Assembly: GCA_029563035.1 (NCBI GenBank)
Contig: JAKQTP010000138.1
Location: 496,001 to 560,000, forward strand
DNA length: 64,000 bases
Source of the DNA: an archaeon
GTDB lineage: Archaea > Iainarchaeota > Iainarchaeia > CSSED10-239
Direction: 5' to 3'
In this document: positions 40,411-52,556 of the stretch, piece after piece
Numbering within the stretch: position 1 is the stretch's first letter
How the letters are laid out: the number at the start of each line of letters is the position of its first letter
The notes under the pieces: generated by a model
The model's input: only the letters and a program-made list of their open reading frames with translations
Database searches by the model: none
What the model was told of the DNA's origin: nothing
Translations under genes and position numbers: made by a program

Positions 40411-43269
40411 ATGAGTACTTATGATTTTTCAAAAGCAGAAAAGAAATGGCAAAATGTTTGGGAAGAACAAAAGATAGGCGAGGTTGAGCCAATCTCTGGT
40501 AAACCAAAATACTTTATAATTTGGGCATATCTTACTGTTTCTGGATTCCATCATGTTGGGCATATGAGAGGTTTTTCCTATGCTGATGCGATAGCTAGAT
40601 TTAAGAGAATGAATGGCTATAATGTCTTGCTTCCTGCAGGAGGACACGCATCAGGAAACTCAGCAGTTGCTAAGGCTAAAAAGATTTCTGAAAAAGACAA
40701 AGAGACAATAGAATATTATAAAGATGCTGGATTAACAGAAGAAGATATAAAACAAATATCACCTGCAGAAGGCTTTGTAGATTTCTTTTCTAAAAGATAT
40801 GTAGAGGATTACAAAAATTTTGGGTTTATTGGGGACTGGAGAAGATTTACTGTAACTACTTATCCTGATTATAATAAATTTATTGAGTGGCAATTTAAAA
40901 AGCTAAAAGAACTTGGCCTTCTAATACAAGCACCCTATTACGCAACATACTGCCCAAAATGTGGGCCTGTTGCTGTTGACCCTTCTGAAATGGATCTTTC
41001 CAAAGGCGGAAATGCAGAAAAGAACGAGTATACAATAATTAAGCTTCAATATCAACAGCCTAATCAGTTTATTGTTGTAGCGACACTAAGACCTGAAACA
41101 ATGTTTGGGCAAACAAATATCTGGCTAGATCCTAATGTTAATTATGTAAAGGTTGCTGTTGGAAAGGAAATTTGGATAGCAAGCAAGGAATTTGCTGACA
41201 AGTTGAAATATCAAAAAGACGAAGATGTACAAATTGTTGGACAGGTGTCTGGAAAAGATCTGCTTGGTAAATATTGTCTTGCCCCATATGTCAATAGAGA
41301 GATAATAATCCTTCCATCAAAATTTTGCGATCCAGATGTAGGAACAGGCATTGTTACTTCTGTGCCTTCTGATGCACCAGCAGATTATATAGGTCTTCAT
41401 GATCTTCAGTCTTCAGAAGAGGAATGTAAAAAATATGGACTTGATTGGGAAACAATCAAAAACATTAAGCCAATACCAATAATCAAATCAAAAGACTTTG
41501 GCGAATTTGCTGCTATTGAGATTTGTGAAAAGTTTGGAATCAAGTCACAAGACGATACAGAAAAACTTGAGCTTGCTAAAAAAGAAGTCTACAAGAAAGG
41601 CTTTCACACAGGTGTGCTTCTTTCTAGTTGCCAAGAATTCTCTGGCATGAAAGTAGAAGATGCAAAAAACAAAATGAAAGAAGATTTGATAGCAAAAGGC
41701 CAAGCTGATATTTTCTATGACTTATCAGAAGAAGTTCTTTGTAGATGTGGTGGCAAGGTGTTTATCAAGAAAGTTCCTGACCAGTGGTTTATAGATTATG
41801 ATAATGAGAAGTTAACAGAAAAAACAAAGAAATATGTAGAAAAAATGACACTTTTGCCTGAACAATTCAAGCAAAACCTTCCAGGCATTCTTGATTGGTT
41901 TGGTCCAAGGGCTTGTGCAAGGCAAGGAAGATGGCTTGGAACAAAATTGCCTTTTGATGAAAGCTACACTATTGAACCAATAGCTGACAGCACGCTTTAT
42001 CCAATCTATTACTTGGTGAGCAAATATGTTAATGAAGGAAAACTAAAAAGCGAACAATTGACAGAAAGTTTCTTTGACTATGTTTATCTTGGAAAAGGCA
42101 AACCTGAAGACACAGGTGTTGATAAGTCTCTTGCTGAACAAATAAGAAAAGATGTAGAATATTGGTATCCGTTAGATATTAATCTTGGAGGAAAAGAACA
42201 TCAAACAGTTCATTTCCCTGTTTTCTTGATGAACCATGTTGCCGTACTACCTGAGAAATATTACCCTAAAGGAATATTTGTTAATTGGTGGGTAGTCTCA
42301 AAAGTAGGGAAAATCTCAAAATCAAAAGGGGGAGTAGGAAGTCTAAGTGATGAAGCAAAAACATATTCAGTAGATGCTATGAGACTGTTCTATGCAAACA
42401 TTGCAAATCCTTTTGTTGATATTTCTTTTGAAAAAGAAGACTTAATTAACTACAAGCAAAGACTTGATAAAATTTATAACTTAATAGAAGAAATAATTGA
42501 AGACAAAGAAAATAACAAAGATACAAGACTTGATTCTTGGCTAGAGTCTATGTGGAACACAAGATTAAAGTCTATAATTGCAAATATGGAAATAATAGAG
42601 TTCAAGAACACCACAGATGATATTTATTTTAATTTTTATAATGATCTTTCATGGTATAGAAATAGAGGCGGTTGCAATAAAGATCTTCTAAAGGAAATAT
42701 TAGGGCAATGGACATTAACATTTGGGTTGTTCACTCCTCATTTAGCAGAAGAACTAAATGAAATGCTTGGTGGAAAAGAACTAGTCTCTTTATCAAGTTT
42801 TCCAAAAGCAGACATTAAGAAGATAAATGATCAGATAATAGAAGAAGAAAAAAGGGTAGAAAAAACAATATCTGAAATTAGAAATGTAATGAAGATGTCA
42901 GGAGTTGAAAACCCAAAGAAAATCACACTTTTTATTTCAGAAAGTTGGCATTATGATTTTTTCAAGGAACTAAAAAATGAAATAGAGGTTAAACAAAATA
43001 GAAATGTAAAAGAGCTAATGCATTATTTCTTGGACAAATATCCAGATCACAAAGAAACAGTAAGTAAAATAATAACTTCTGCAATTAAAAATCCTAGTTT
43101 GCTTTTTGCTCCAGATTGTCAAAATAAGGAGTTTTCAATTTATATGTTTGCAAGGGATTTCTTCTCAAAATGCTTAGAATGTAATATTGAGGTTATAAAA
43201 GCAGAAGGTAGTAATCACCCAAAGGCCAAAGCCTGCCTTCCAGGGAAAGTTGGTATACTTGTAGAGTAA
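40411..43269 (+). CDS. leuS: leucyl-tRNA synthetase (LeuRS), archaeal type
   Basis: This class I synthetase of 952 residues charges tRNA-Leu. The HIGH-type motif is FHHVGHMRGFSYADA (about residues 47-61) and the KMSKS motif is KISKSKGGVGS (about 632-642). The CP1 editing domain is present with TLRPETMFGQTNIW (about 226-239) and the conserved GTGIVTSVPSDAPAD strand (about 312-326). The long core and the C-terminal anticodon-binding helical bundle match the archaeal/eukaryotic form. Start ATG 40411 follows a GTGAT element. A separate promoter is likely, since a terminator lies about 50 bases upstream. Confidence 0.96.
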   Translation: MSTYDFSKAEKKWQNVWEEQKIGEVEPISGKPKYFIIWAYLTVSGFHHVGHMRGFSYADAIARFKRMNGYNVLLPAGGHASGNSAVAKAKKISEKDKETIEYYKDAGLTEEDIKQISPAEGFVDFFSKRYVEDYKNFGFIGDWRRFTVTTYPDYNKFIEWQFKKLKELGLLIQAPYYATYCPKCGPVAVDPSEMDLSKGGNAEKNEYTIIKLQYQQPNQFIVVATLRPETMFGQTNIWLDPNVNYVKVAVGKEIWIASKEFADKLKYQKDEDVQIVGQVSGKDLLGKYCLAPYVNREIIILPSKFCDPDVGTGIVTSVPSDAPADYIGLHDLQSSEEECKKYGLDWETIKNIKPIPIIKSKDFGEFAAIEICEKFGIKSQDDTEKLELAKKEVYKKGFHTGVLLSSCQEFSGMKVEDAKNKMKEDLIAKGQADIFYDLSEEVLCRCGGKVFIKKVPDQWFIDYDNEKLTEKTKKYVEKMTLLPEQFKQNLPGILDWFGPRACARQGRWLGTKLPFDESYTIEPIADSTLYPIYYLVSKYVNEGKLKSEQLTESFFDYVYLGKGKPEDTGVDKSLAEQIRKDVEYWYPLDINLGGKEHQTVHFPVFLMNHVAVLPEKYYPKGIFVNWWVVSKVGKISKSKGGVGSLSDEAKTYSVDAMRLFYANIANPFVDISFEKEDLINYKQRLDKIYNLIEEIIEDKENNKDTRLDSWLESMWNTRLKSIIANMEIIEFKNTTDDIYFNFYNDLSWYRNRGGCNKDLLKEILGQWTLTFGLFTPHLAEELNEMLGGKELVSLSSFPKADIKKINDQIIEEEKRVEKTISEIRNVMKMSGVENPKKITLFISESWHYDFFKELKNEIEVKQNRNVKELMHYFLDKYPDHKETVSKIITSAIKNPSLLFAPDCQNKEFSIYMFARDFFSKCLECNIEVIKAEGSNHPKAKACLPGKVGILVE

Positions 43270-43321
43270 AGCAAAGTTTATAAATCCATCAACTAACTAT
43301 ATTATTAGAAATGGTGATAAT

Positions 43322-44074
43322 ATGGCTGTATTAAAAGCAAGAAGTGTAAGAATAAAACCACAATCTACAAAAATAAAAAGGCAACAACCCTTAAGAAAAA
43401 TAATAGAGGGGAGGACTAAAAAAAGTATAGATAAAAATGTAGCTACTGTATTAAGAGTTTCAAAGAAAGATTTAAAATATTCAGAATTAACAGGAAACAA
43501 ACACGCATATTATGATGTAACTTTAGAACCAAACGAATTTAAATCTAAAACAGATTATGGAAAGATTGAACAAATTAAAAAAACAATACATGCAGATGCA
43601 AAAAACAAATTTGGAAATTCAACACTTATTCAGATTAAAAATAACCTAGGAGATCCAAGAGCGCCACACATACCAAATTCGCTTCCAAGGAGGAGTAGTG
43701 TTTTTGGGATTTTAAATGCAATTAGGCAAAATGGTATTAATAGGTTTGCAATTGCAGTAACAGATGCTAAAACTGGAAAAGTAATGGGTTATACAGTAAT
43801 TGGAGTTTCTAATGCAGCTATAGAAAGTCATAAAAATAACTACAATTATAAAACAGAAGCAAAGTTTAATTCTTTTATCGATAACTTTATAGGAAAGACA
43901 GATCGCCCAGCAATATATTATGAGGCTGCACTAAAAGAGGCATTTGGTTTTAATATTAAACATTTGTCAATGCCTGGTTATGAGCTTGATCCTGTTACTC
44001 GTGATTTTAGAAGAAAGACAGTAAAAGACTATGCAACTTCTTTAAAGTCAAAATTAAGTAAAAGAAAAAAATAA
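43322..44074 (+). CDS. unrecognised basic protein with possible GNAT-like middle
   Basis: ATG 43322 follows GGTGATAATATG, a strong ribosome-binding site, with TTTATAAAT about 45 bases upstream. The 250-residue protein is basic, especially its N-terminal 50 residues. The middle (FAIAVTDAKTGKVMGYTVIG) has the alternating strand pattern seen at the core of acetyltransferase-like folds, but no defining acetyl-CoA loop. The C-terminus is Lys/Arg-rich. I do not recognise the family. It pairs with the basic protein 19 bases downstream, and both are candidates for lineage-specific RNA- or DNA-binding factors. Confidence 0.5.
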   Translation: MAVLKARSVRIKPQSTKIKRQQPLRKIIEGRTKKSIDKNVATVLRVSKKDLKYSELTGNKHAYYDVTLEPNEFKSKTDYGKIEQIKKTIHADAKNKFGNSTLIQIKNNLGDPRAPHIPNSLPRRSSVFGILNAIRQNGINRFAIAVTDAKTGKVMGYTVIGVSNAAIESHKNNYNYKTEAKFNSFIDNFIGKTDRPAIYYEAALKEAFGFNIKHLSMPGYELDPVTRDFRRKTVKDYATSLKSKLSKRKK

Positions 44075-44093
44075 AATTAAAAAATAGGATAAT

Positions 44094-44570
44094 ATGAAAA
44101 GAATTAGAGATTTAAGCGCTAGAGAAATATATTCTATTTTTTTTGATGCATTAAAAAACAGGTCTGGTAAAATCTTTAATACCAAAATAAATGGCGAGAA
44201 CAAACTAATTTTTATATTTTATAAAAACCCATTTGATAAGAGAGTAATATTAGATTTAGAATCTTTATCAGTTTATCAAATTAAAACATTTCTTGGCAAA
44301 ATCACTAGTATAGATCAAATATTAGATATAGATGATACTAGAAATAAAAAGGAAGACGACAGACTAAAAGAACAATTAGAAAAAATATCTGATCTTATTT
44401 CAGACGATCTTAAAAAGAAATTTATAGAAAGATTAAAAGTAAGAAGACAACAAAAAAAACAAAAAGTTGCACCTAAAAAAGTTGTTAAAAAAGCAAAACC
44501 TAGGCCAAAACCAAAGCCAAAAAAACCAATGATGAAAAGACCAATGGTAAGAAGACCTGTAGTTAGATAA
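44094..44570 (+). CDS. unrecognised small protein with very basic Pro/Lys/Arg tail
   Basis: The 158-residue protein has an N-terminal mixed alpha/beta part (about 1-75), a charged helix (about 80-120) and a tail of Lys, Pro, Arg and Val repeats (KPRPKPKPKKPMMKRP region), which should be disordered and able to bind nucleic acid. It lies 19 bases after the preceding basic protein, probably co-transcribed, and ends three bases before the convergent GTPase gene. No family recognised. Confidence 0.5.
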   Translation: MKRIRDLSAREIYSIFFDALKNRSGKIFNTKINGENKLIFIFYKNPFDKRVILDLESLSVYQIKTFLGKITSIDQILDIDDTRNKKEDDRLKEQLEKISDLISDDLKKKFIERLKVRRQQKKQKVAPKKVVKKAKPRPKPKPKKPMMKRPMVRRPVVR

Positions 44571-44572
44571 AC

Positions 44573-45769
44573 TTATTTTCCAGAAACTATTTCTATAACA
44601 TCATTATTCTTTAGTTGATGTTCTTTACCAAGAAGCATCTTTGTTTTTACATCAATTGCTTTGATAAAGTTATCACCAAAGTCTGTATGAAGCTTATAAG
44701 CAAAGTCAAGTGTTGTTGAATTTGGTGGCATTAAAAAACAATCAGGCAAAACATTTCCGTTCTTGTCCTTTAGGCTTTTGGTTCCACCAGGATATACCGC
44801 AATATATTTTAAAATATCAAATGCGCATTTATCTAGAATTTCTTGAACACCAGTTGAGCCGAATTTATCAAGAATGTTTTTTTGAATAAAGTCAAGCCCC
44901 GCTTTTTGTTTTTCAGGAATATCTTCTTTTAAGATTTTAAAAGTATTACTGCCTGGCAAATAGTCAATTATTTTGTTTTTGTCTGCATTTTTCAAAGCAA
45001 GTTCGCTTTCAGCAGAGCAACCAACAATTAAAAGCTCAGGAAATCTTTCTTTTAAATTTTCAAGTCTTTCTTTAGAGTTTGGCATATCTATTTTGTTTGC
45101 GGCAATGATAATTGGTTTTGTGGCTTCTCTAATCTTTCTTGTAAAGTTCCAAAGTTCATCTTCTGTCCAGTTAATGATTTCTTTCTCATTAAGATTTAAT
45201 TGTTTAAGATTTGTTTCAAGAATTTTTTCAGAGATGCCCATACCGCTCATGAAAGATAAAAGAGTATTAAAGGTTTTAATTTTTCGCAGTTGCTGTTCTC
45301 TTCCAAGCTTTTCAAAGTTTTTCTTAAATATGCCATAAAGCCAATTTTCTATTTCCTTTAAAAGAAAAGAAATCTCATTGGCAGGATCATATGCACCAAG
45401 GGCAACAGGTCTTCCTTCTTCATCTGTGCTTCCAGAGATATCTATTACTTGTATTAATGCTTCTGCTTGATAAAGGTCTGTTAGAAACTTATTACCAAGG
45501 CCTCTTCCTTCGCTTGCACCAGGAACAAGACCTGCAACATCAATAATATCAATTGGTAAAAATCTTGTGTGCTCTTTACAATAGCCATGTCTTGGGTTAC
45601 ATTGGGTATTAAAGAAAGTATCTACACAAGGATTTCTCACAAAACCAATACCTTTATTTGGGTCTATGGTTGTAAATGGATAATTTGCTGCTTCAGCATC
45701 CATTAAGGTAAGGGCCTTAAAGAAAGTTGTTTTTCCAACATTAGGTTTTCCTACAATGCCAATAATCAT
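44573..45769 (-). CDS. YchF/Obg-like GTPase with TGS domain (archaeal subgroup)
   Basis: I use ATG 45769; the in-frame GTG at 45778 is its GTGA ribosome-binding element. The 398-residue protein has P-loop GKPNVGKTTFFKALT (about residues 7-21), PFTTIDPNKGIG (switch I region), IDIIDVAGLVPGASEGRGLG (switch II), and AANKIDMPNS (G4). The C-terminal TGS domain is indicated by DCFLMPPNSTTLDFAYKLHT and DVIEIVSGK. The NKID G4 motif predicts GTP specificity, unlike bacterial YchF, which has a changed motif and prefers ATP. YchF proteins bind ribosomes. It lies just upstream of the rRNA transcription unit, oriented away from it. Confidence 0.88.
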   Translation of the reverse strand: MIIGIVGKPNVGKTTFFKALTLMDAEAANYPFTTIDPNKGIGFVRNPCVDTFFNTQCNPRHGYCKEHTRFLPIDIIDVAGLVPGASEGRGLGNKFLTDLYQAEALIQVIDISGSTDEEGRPVALGAYDPANEISFLLKEIENWLYGIFKKNFEKLGREQQLRKIKTFNTLLSFMSGMGISEKILETNLKQLNLNEKEIINWTEDELWNFTRKIREATKPIIIAANKIDMPNSKERLENLKERFPELLIVGCSAESELALKNADKNKIIDYLPGSNTFKILKEDIPEKQKAGLDFIQKNILDKFGSTGVQEILDKCAFDILKYIAVYPGGTKSLKDKNGNVLPDCFLMPPNSTTLDFAYKLHTDFGDNFIKAIDVKTKMLLGKEHQLKNNDVIEIVSGK

Positions 45770-46019
45770 AAAATTCACTTCTATTTTATCTGATATATAA
45801 TATCTATTACAATATGTTTATTAAATAATATAAATTTTTTTATAACTAGATTATCAAAAAACTATAAAATAAGGATATTGGTTGCTTTTTTTGCCACAAA
45901 ATTAAATTTAAACACTTTATTTTCTGTAAAAGGGGCTAATCCATCCTCTAAATAAAAATAAGCCAGAATTTTGCTTTATTTTGGAATTAAAGCGAGAATC
46001 GGGGAGAACTGACGATCTA

Positions 46020-46027
46020 TTTATAAA
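46020..46027 (+). promoter_or_regulatory. TATA box of the 23S rRNA transcript
   Basis: TTTATAAA in the context GATCTATTTATAAACC. The same ATCTATTTATAAA string precedes the Fic gene. It lies about 227 bases before mature 23S, and no other rRNA gene intervenes. Confidence 0.5.
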
Positions 46028-46151
46028 CCTATGCTAACATATATTAGATATTCCGGCTAAGTTATTTTAGCAGGGAATTCGACCGTTTTAAATTTTTTAG
46101 AACAGAATTTGACGAAAAATATTCTATATGGATATCTTTCGCATTTTATGT

Positions 46152-46212
46152 TTACGGGATGAGAGAGTAGTAATTTGTGCCATGTGTCAAGTTTAAACAT
46201 AATTTTTGACCT
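46152..46212 (+). other. 5' strand of the pre-23S processing stem
   Basis: GTAATTTGTGC (46170-46180) is the exact complement of 49295-49305, and TTACGG with the purine run to 46169 pairs imperfectly with 49306-49324. A further inner helix TTTGACCT (46205-46212) pairs with 49264-49271. Between the helices lie unpaired internal-loop bases on both sides, the arrangement in which archaeal splicing endonuclease cuts at a bulge-helix-bulge. Confidence 0.7.
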
Positions 46213-46246
46213 ATTATAAATGAGAGAAAAGTATTTTTACAAAAAC

Positions 46247-49235
<2,989 letters not shown>

Positions 49236-49263
49236 CTAAAATATGATTCGAACAAATATAAAG

Positions 49264-49324
49264 AGGTCAAATCTTATAGCTAGACAGTTTCGTAGCACAA
49301 ATTACTTACTTTCTTTATCCGTAA
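49264..49324 (+). other. 3' strand of the pre-23S processing stem
   Basis: This carries AGGTCAAA (49264-49271) and GCACAAATTAC (49295-49305) with the extension to 49324, complementary to the 5' flank at 46152-46212. It encloses 23S in a long stem typical of archaeal pre-rRNA. Confidence 0.7.
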
Positions 49325-49457
49325 TTAAATTTAAAACTTTTAAAACGGATTTCTTTTTTTAAAATTTACAATCTTTTTTTGTCATCACACTATTTTTAAA
49401 TGTTATTGTTTTTTATTATTATAGAGATAATTAAATAATAATGGAGATGATTAAAAT

Positions 49458-50255
49458 ATGCCAGGAGCACCAAAACCAAGACCAATGATAAGAACAAAAA
49501 CAGGAAGAATATTAAATCCTAATATTGTTAAAAAAACAAGTCCTAAAGGAGTTGTTTCATTAAAGAAAGCACAAGGGAAAAATACAACAAGAGCTTTTAA
49601 AAAAAGTATAAGGTCTTTTGATAAAGCAAGAGTTGATGTTGCTCTTAAATTTTCAAAAACTCAACCAAGTAGAAAAATGGCGCTGTTAGAAAGAGGAATT
49701 GATGCTAGACAATTAAGAGCAAAGGGAATTCCTGTTAACGAAACTTTAAAGGTATTTGGTTTTGAAGATACTGCAAGAGCGTATGGTACAAAAAGAGTAA
49801 TAAGTGAAGTCGGAGGTCTTGAAAAAGCTGCTTTATTATTTGGTGATAAAGAATTAGCTCGTTCTGTTGGTGTTGTTGAAAAAGAGCAATCTCGCTCTCG
49901 TCGTATAATTGAAAAAGATAATGTTATTAAAGTAGGATTTATGAAAATTGTTGAAAAATATGGTCTTGAAGATGCCTATCGTGTATTTGGGATGAAGACA
50001 ATTAATGATGCATACGGTGGGAAAAGAAAGATTATGAAAATATTAGGAGCAGAAGAAGTAAATCGTGCTGCACAAGCTGTATTTTCTAAGATAAAAAATT
50101 ATGATGCATTACAAGATGTAAGAGAATATGCAAAATATAATGGAGTTATAGAAACTGTTCGCCATGTTGGCCTTGACCCAACAAGGCGTGCACTTGGTTT
50201 ATCTACAGAACAGGTAAAAATATTAGTTCAAGAATTAAAAAAATATAAGAAATAG
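49458..50255 (+). CDS. unrecognised basic protein with a short helical repeat
   Basis: ATG 49458 follows GGAGATGATT, a good ribosome-binding site. The 265-residue protein has a Lys/Arg/Pro-rich N-terminus of about 75 residues. A helical region follows with a recurring pattern, VFGFEDTARAYG, then LFGDKELARSVG, then VFGMKTINDAYG, about 30-70 residues apart. The pattern (hydrophobic-Phe-Gly, acidic helix, Ala-Tyr-Gly) suggests a repeat fold with helix turns. No membrane segment. It lies just downstream of 23S on the same strand, and its basic tail fits rRNA binding, but that is an inference. No known family. Confidence 0.5.
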   Translation: MPGAPKPRPMIRTKTGRILNPNIVKKTSPKGVVSLKKAQGKNTTRAFKKSIRSFDKARVDVALKFSKTQPSRKMALLERGIDARQLRAKGIPVNETLKVFGFEDTARAYGTKRVISEVGGLEKAALLFGDKELARSVGVVEKEQSRSRRIIEKDNVIKVGFMKIVEKYGLEDAYRVFGMKTINDAYGGKRKIMKILGAEEVNRAAQAVFSKIKNYDALQDVREYAKYNGVIETVRHVGLDPTRRALGLSTEQVKILVQELKKYKK

Positions 50256-50262
50256 TAAAAAA

Positions 50263-50994
50263 CTATTTTTTCTTTTTCTTTATATAGCAAGCAACTACTG
50301 CTACGCTGTACATTGTTAATATAGTGCTTAATACAGATTCTAATATTAATTCTAAATAATAACTTTTAGTAAATGCCAAATATATTAAATAAGTTAAAGC
50401 ATAAGAAATTATAAAATTAATTACTGCAAGAAGCAATATCAACAGCACCAGTCCCCAAAATTTCTTTTTTAAAAACAACCAAGCTCTCTCAAAGCTCTCA
50501 TTTAGTGTTTTAGAAACAGGTAAGAAGATAATTGCTAGTCCAGAAACTAACGAAACAACAAATGCAGATATTGCAATTATAAGTAATAATATTATAAAGA
50601 TAAATCCAAATTTAAATATCAATGCAATTAAATAAATAAAAAATATAAAAAACAAAAAGATAACAAATAAAAATAAAGTATAAACAAAAACATTAGCTAT
50701 TGCTTTTTTGTAATTTTTCTTTGATTTCAACATTGTGTGGGCAATAAGATAAGTTACATAATTACTTATAAAAAATGCAACGAAATACCCTAGTACAATA
50801 AATAACAAAATATAACCATAATAATTAAATAAGAATGTAGGATATTCTGAAATTGATGGAGAAAATGTAATTGTATCAACAATGTAATTACCTATGTAAT
50901 TCACTCCAAACATTGAAATTAAAAAAAGAACAATAATTAGTAATGTTTTTTTACTTGCAAAAATTTTAAAGCCTTTAATTAAACTTTCTAACAT
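50263..50994 (-). CDS. multi-pass membrane protein of unknown family
   Basis: The 243-residue protein has about six membrane segments (for example near 17-34, 52-74, 98-128, 130-152, 180-203, 215-236) with short basic loops and a Lys-rich end (IKKKKK). The motif LNESFERAWLFLKKKFWGL (about residues 165-183) looks like the cytoplasmic amphipathic stretch found in DUF4013-like or glycerophosphodiester-type membrane proteins, but I cannot place it. It lies 14 bases after the gene for a single-pass protein with a CARDB-like domain, on the same strand, probably an operon. Confidence 0.6.
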   Translation of the reverse strand: MLESLIKGFKIFASKKTLLIIVLFLISMFGVNYIGNYIVDTITFSPSISEYPTFLFNYYGYILLFIVLGYFVAFFISNYVTYLIAHTMLKSKKNYKKAIANVFVYTLFLFVIFLFFIFFIYLIALIFKFGFIFIILLLIIAISAFVVSLVSGLAIIFLPVSKTLNESFERAWLFLKKKFWGLVLLILLLAVINFIISYALTYLIYLAFTKSYYLELILESVLSTILTMYSVAVVACYIKKKKK

Positions 50995-51008
50995 GTTTTT
51001 ACCTTCTT

Positions 51009-51512
51009 TTATTTAACTTTTAAAGTTGCCCTAGTTTCATAATTTTCATTATTAAGTGTATAATGTACATCAAAGTTATACGTTCCTGCTAATATATCTG
51101 ATTTGCTTAATGTTGGTGCAATTTTAACATCACAACTAACAATTCTAGAACTGTCTTTAGACATCATAGCAATAACAACATTATTGTTTTCCAAATTTGA
51201 GGCACCGCAAGTAATAAAGAAAATATCTTCTACTGGAATAATTGTAACCACTGAATCTGTTGCATCAACTTTGCTGTTATTTTTTACAGTAACATTTATT
51301 TTTAACTCTTTATCCTTAGAAAGAACATATGGGTTGTTACTAAATTTTACAGAAATATTACTGCCCTTTAATCCTGAACTTAATTTTGACCAATCTATTG
51401 AAAAAATTCCAATTGCCAAAAGAATAACAATTACAAAAGCCACAATTCCTATGACTATATATTTTTTGTCTTTTTTTATTATAGAATTAATTTTGTCATC
51501 ATATAAACCCAT
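51009..51512 (-). CDS. single-pass membrane protein with an Ig/CARDB-like outer domain
   Basis: I use ATG 51512; the GTG at 51521 is the GTGA ribosome-binding element. The 167-residue protein has a short basic cytoplasmic start (INSIIKKDKK), a membrane helix (about 18-38, IVIGIVAFVIVILLAIGIF), and a beta domain of about 120 residues. That domain has the CARDB-like pattern (ELKINVTVKNNSKVDATDSV, then RIVSCDVKIAPTLS), with two Cys that may pair. It probably works with the multi-pass protein downstream. The function is unknown; binding to a surface ligand or assembly of an envelope complex are guesses. Confidence 0.6.
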   Translation of the reverse strand: MGLYDDKINSIIKKDKKYIVIGIVAFVIVILLAIGIFSIDWSKLSSGLKGSNISVKFSNNPYVLSKDKELKINVTVKNNSKVDATDSVVTIIPVEDIFFITCGASNLENNNVVIAMMSKDSSRIVSCDVKIAPTLSKSDILAGTYNFDVHYTLNNENYETRATLKVK

Positions 51513-51629
51513 ATACTTCACATATTTATCCTTATTGTCTTAATAAATATATTAAATAAACATATTTAAATATATTTGATTTATATATTTATGAGCTTTA
51601 TATAATTAAGAGCAGGTGTAATGCACAAA

Positions 51630-52556
51630 ATGAAAAAAAATCGCAAATTTTCTGGTAAGAATCGCTTAGTAAAAAACCCAGATAATTCTAAACAATTTTA
51701 TGCAGTAGGAGATAATAACGAAAATGTTTCTTTTATTAATGCTAGAAGAAACACAAGAAATTTTAAAGAACAAGACAATTCTAGTTTTGGGCGTAATGCA
51801 AACAGATTTAATAAGCAAATAAATTCTCGTACACACAACCCCAACAGACACAAAAACAATAACAAACAAAACAATAATAGAAATAATTATCAAAACCAAA
51901 ATAATCAGCAATTCAATTTTCCAAAGAAACATGGTAAGTTTCAAAATCCAGATGTTATAAAATATATTTCAAGTCTTAACTTTAAAGATTGGTCCCAAAT
52001 ATTGCTTGCAATAAATGAACAATTTCAAAATGTAGATCTTCAAAAACTGCATGCCATTGATGAAAAATTATTGGATGAAGCAATTATTTCAAACAATAAG
52101 TTAATTGCAGAGATGGCAGTAATTGCTTATTCTTATAGAAAATTAATTTCTAAAAAACACATCTTTTATAGTCCTAACTGGAAGAAATTTAAAGAAAAAA
52201 CAATAATTGATTTAAAGCTTGCCAGTGAGTTATCCAAAAAACCAGACTTAACTGAATTTACTAAAAAAATAAAAGAGATACAAACTGATATTGAGAATAC
52301 AGATAAGTTATTGGGGCATTTTATACATGATATTGTGTTTAATGCAAGAGCAAAAATAGCATCAAGCGCTTATGCTTATGGTTTGTCATTATCTCAGGCA
52401 ACCAATCTGTTATCTGCAGATAAAGATTCCGTTATGGCAGTAATTGGCCAAACAAAGATCCCAGATGAAGATTCTATAATTAAGGGCAAAACACTAAAAG
52501 AAAAAGTAAATTTACTTAAAGAAATGACAATGCATAAAAATGTGATTAAGAAATGA
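51630..52556 (+). CDS. protein with Asn/Lys/Arg-rich disordered N-terminus, upstream of a PIN gene
   Basis: I choose ATG 51630, about six bases after AGGTGTA; ATG 51621 is too close to it. The 308-residue protein has a ~95-residue low-complexity segment of Asn, Lys, Arg and Gln (residues about 50-95 densely Asn-rich). An all-helical domain of about 210 residues follows. The stop overlaps the PIN gene by four bases (ATGA), so the two are translated together. It may be an RNA-binding partner or antitoxin-like regulator of the PIN nuclease, but it is longer than normal antitoxins. No family recognised. Confidence 0.5.
   Translation: MKKNRKFSGKNRLVKNPDNSKQFYAVGDNNENVSFINARRNTRNFKEQDNSSFGRNANRFNKQINSRTHNPNRHKNNNKQNNNRNNYQNQNNQQFNFPKKHGKFQNPDVIKYISSLNFKDWSQILLAINEQFQNVDLQKLHAIDEKLLDEAIISNNKLIAEMAVIAYSYRKLISKKHIFYSPNWKKFKEKTIIDLKLASELSKKPDLTEFTKKIKEIQTDIENTDKLLGHFIHDIVFNARAKIASSAYAYGLSLSQATNLLSADKDSVMAVIGQTKIPDEDSIIKGKTLKEKVNLLKEMTMHKNVIKK

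Larger units (their letters stand above)
45779..46246 (+). other. rRNA promoter region and pre-23S leader
   Basis: No gene is visible in this 468-base stretch. The first part holds AT-rich promoter sequence for the GTPase on the other strand. An imperfect hairpin lies at about 45953-45982 (AAAATAAGC, and GCTTTATTTT after a short loop). A TATA box at 46020-46027 should start the rRNA transcript near 46047. The rest is transcribed leader and ends with the 5' half of the processing stem (46152-46212). Confidence 0.55.

Noticed and set aside
45890..45990. Possible small RNA around the imperfect hairpin before the rRNA promoter
   Set aside because: The hairpin has a bulge, no T-run follows, and no promoter or guide motif is evident, so I list it only as part of the leader region.
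49380..49420. Possible second C/D guide (GTGATGA on the minus strand near 49382)
   Set aside because: No CTGA box follows at a suitable distance, and no terminal stem is present.
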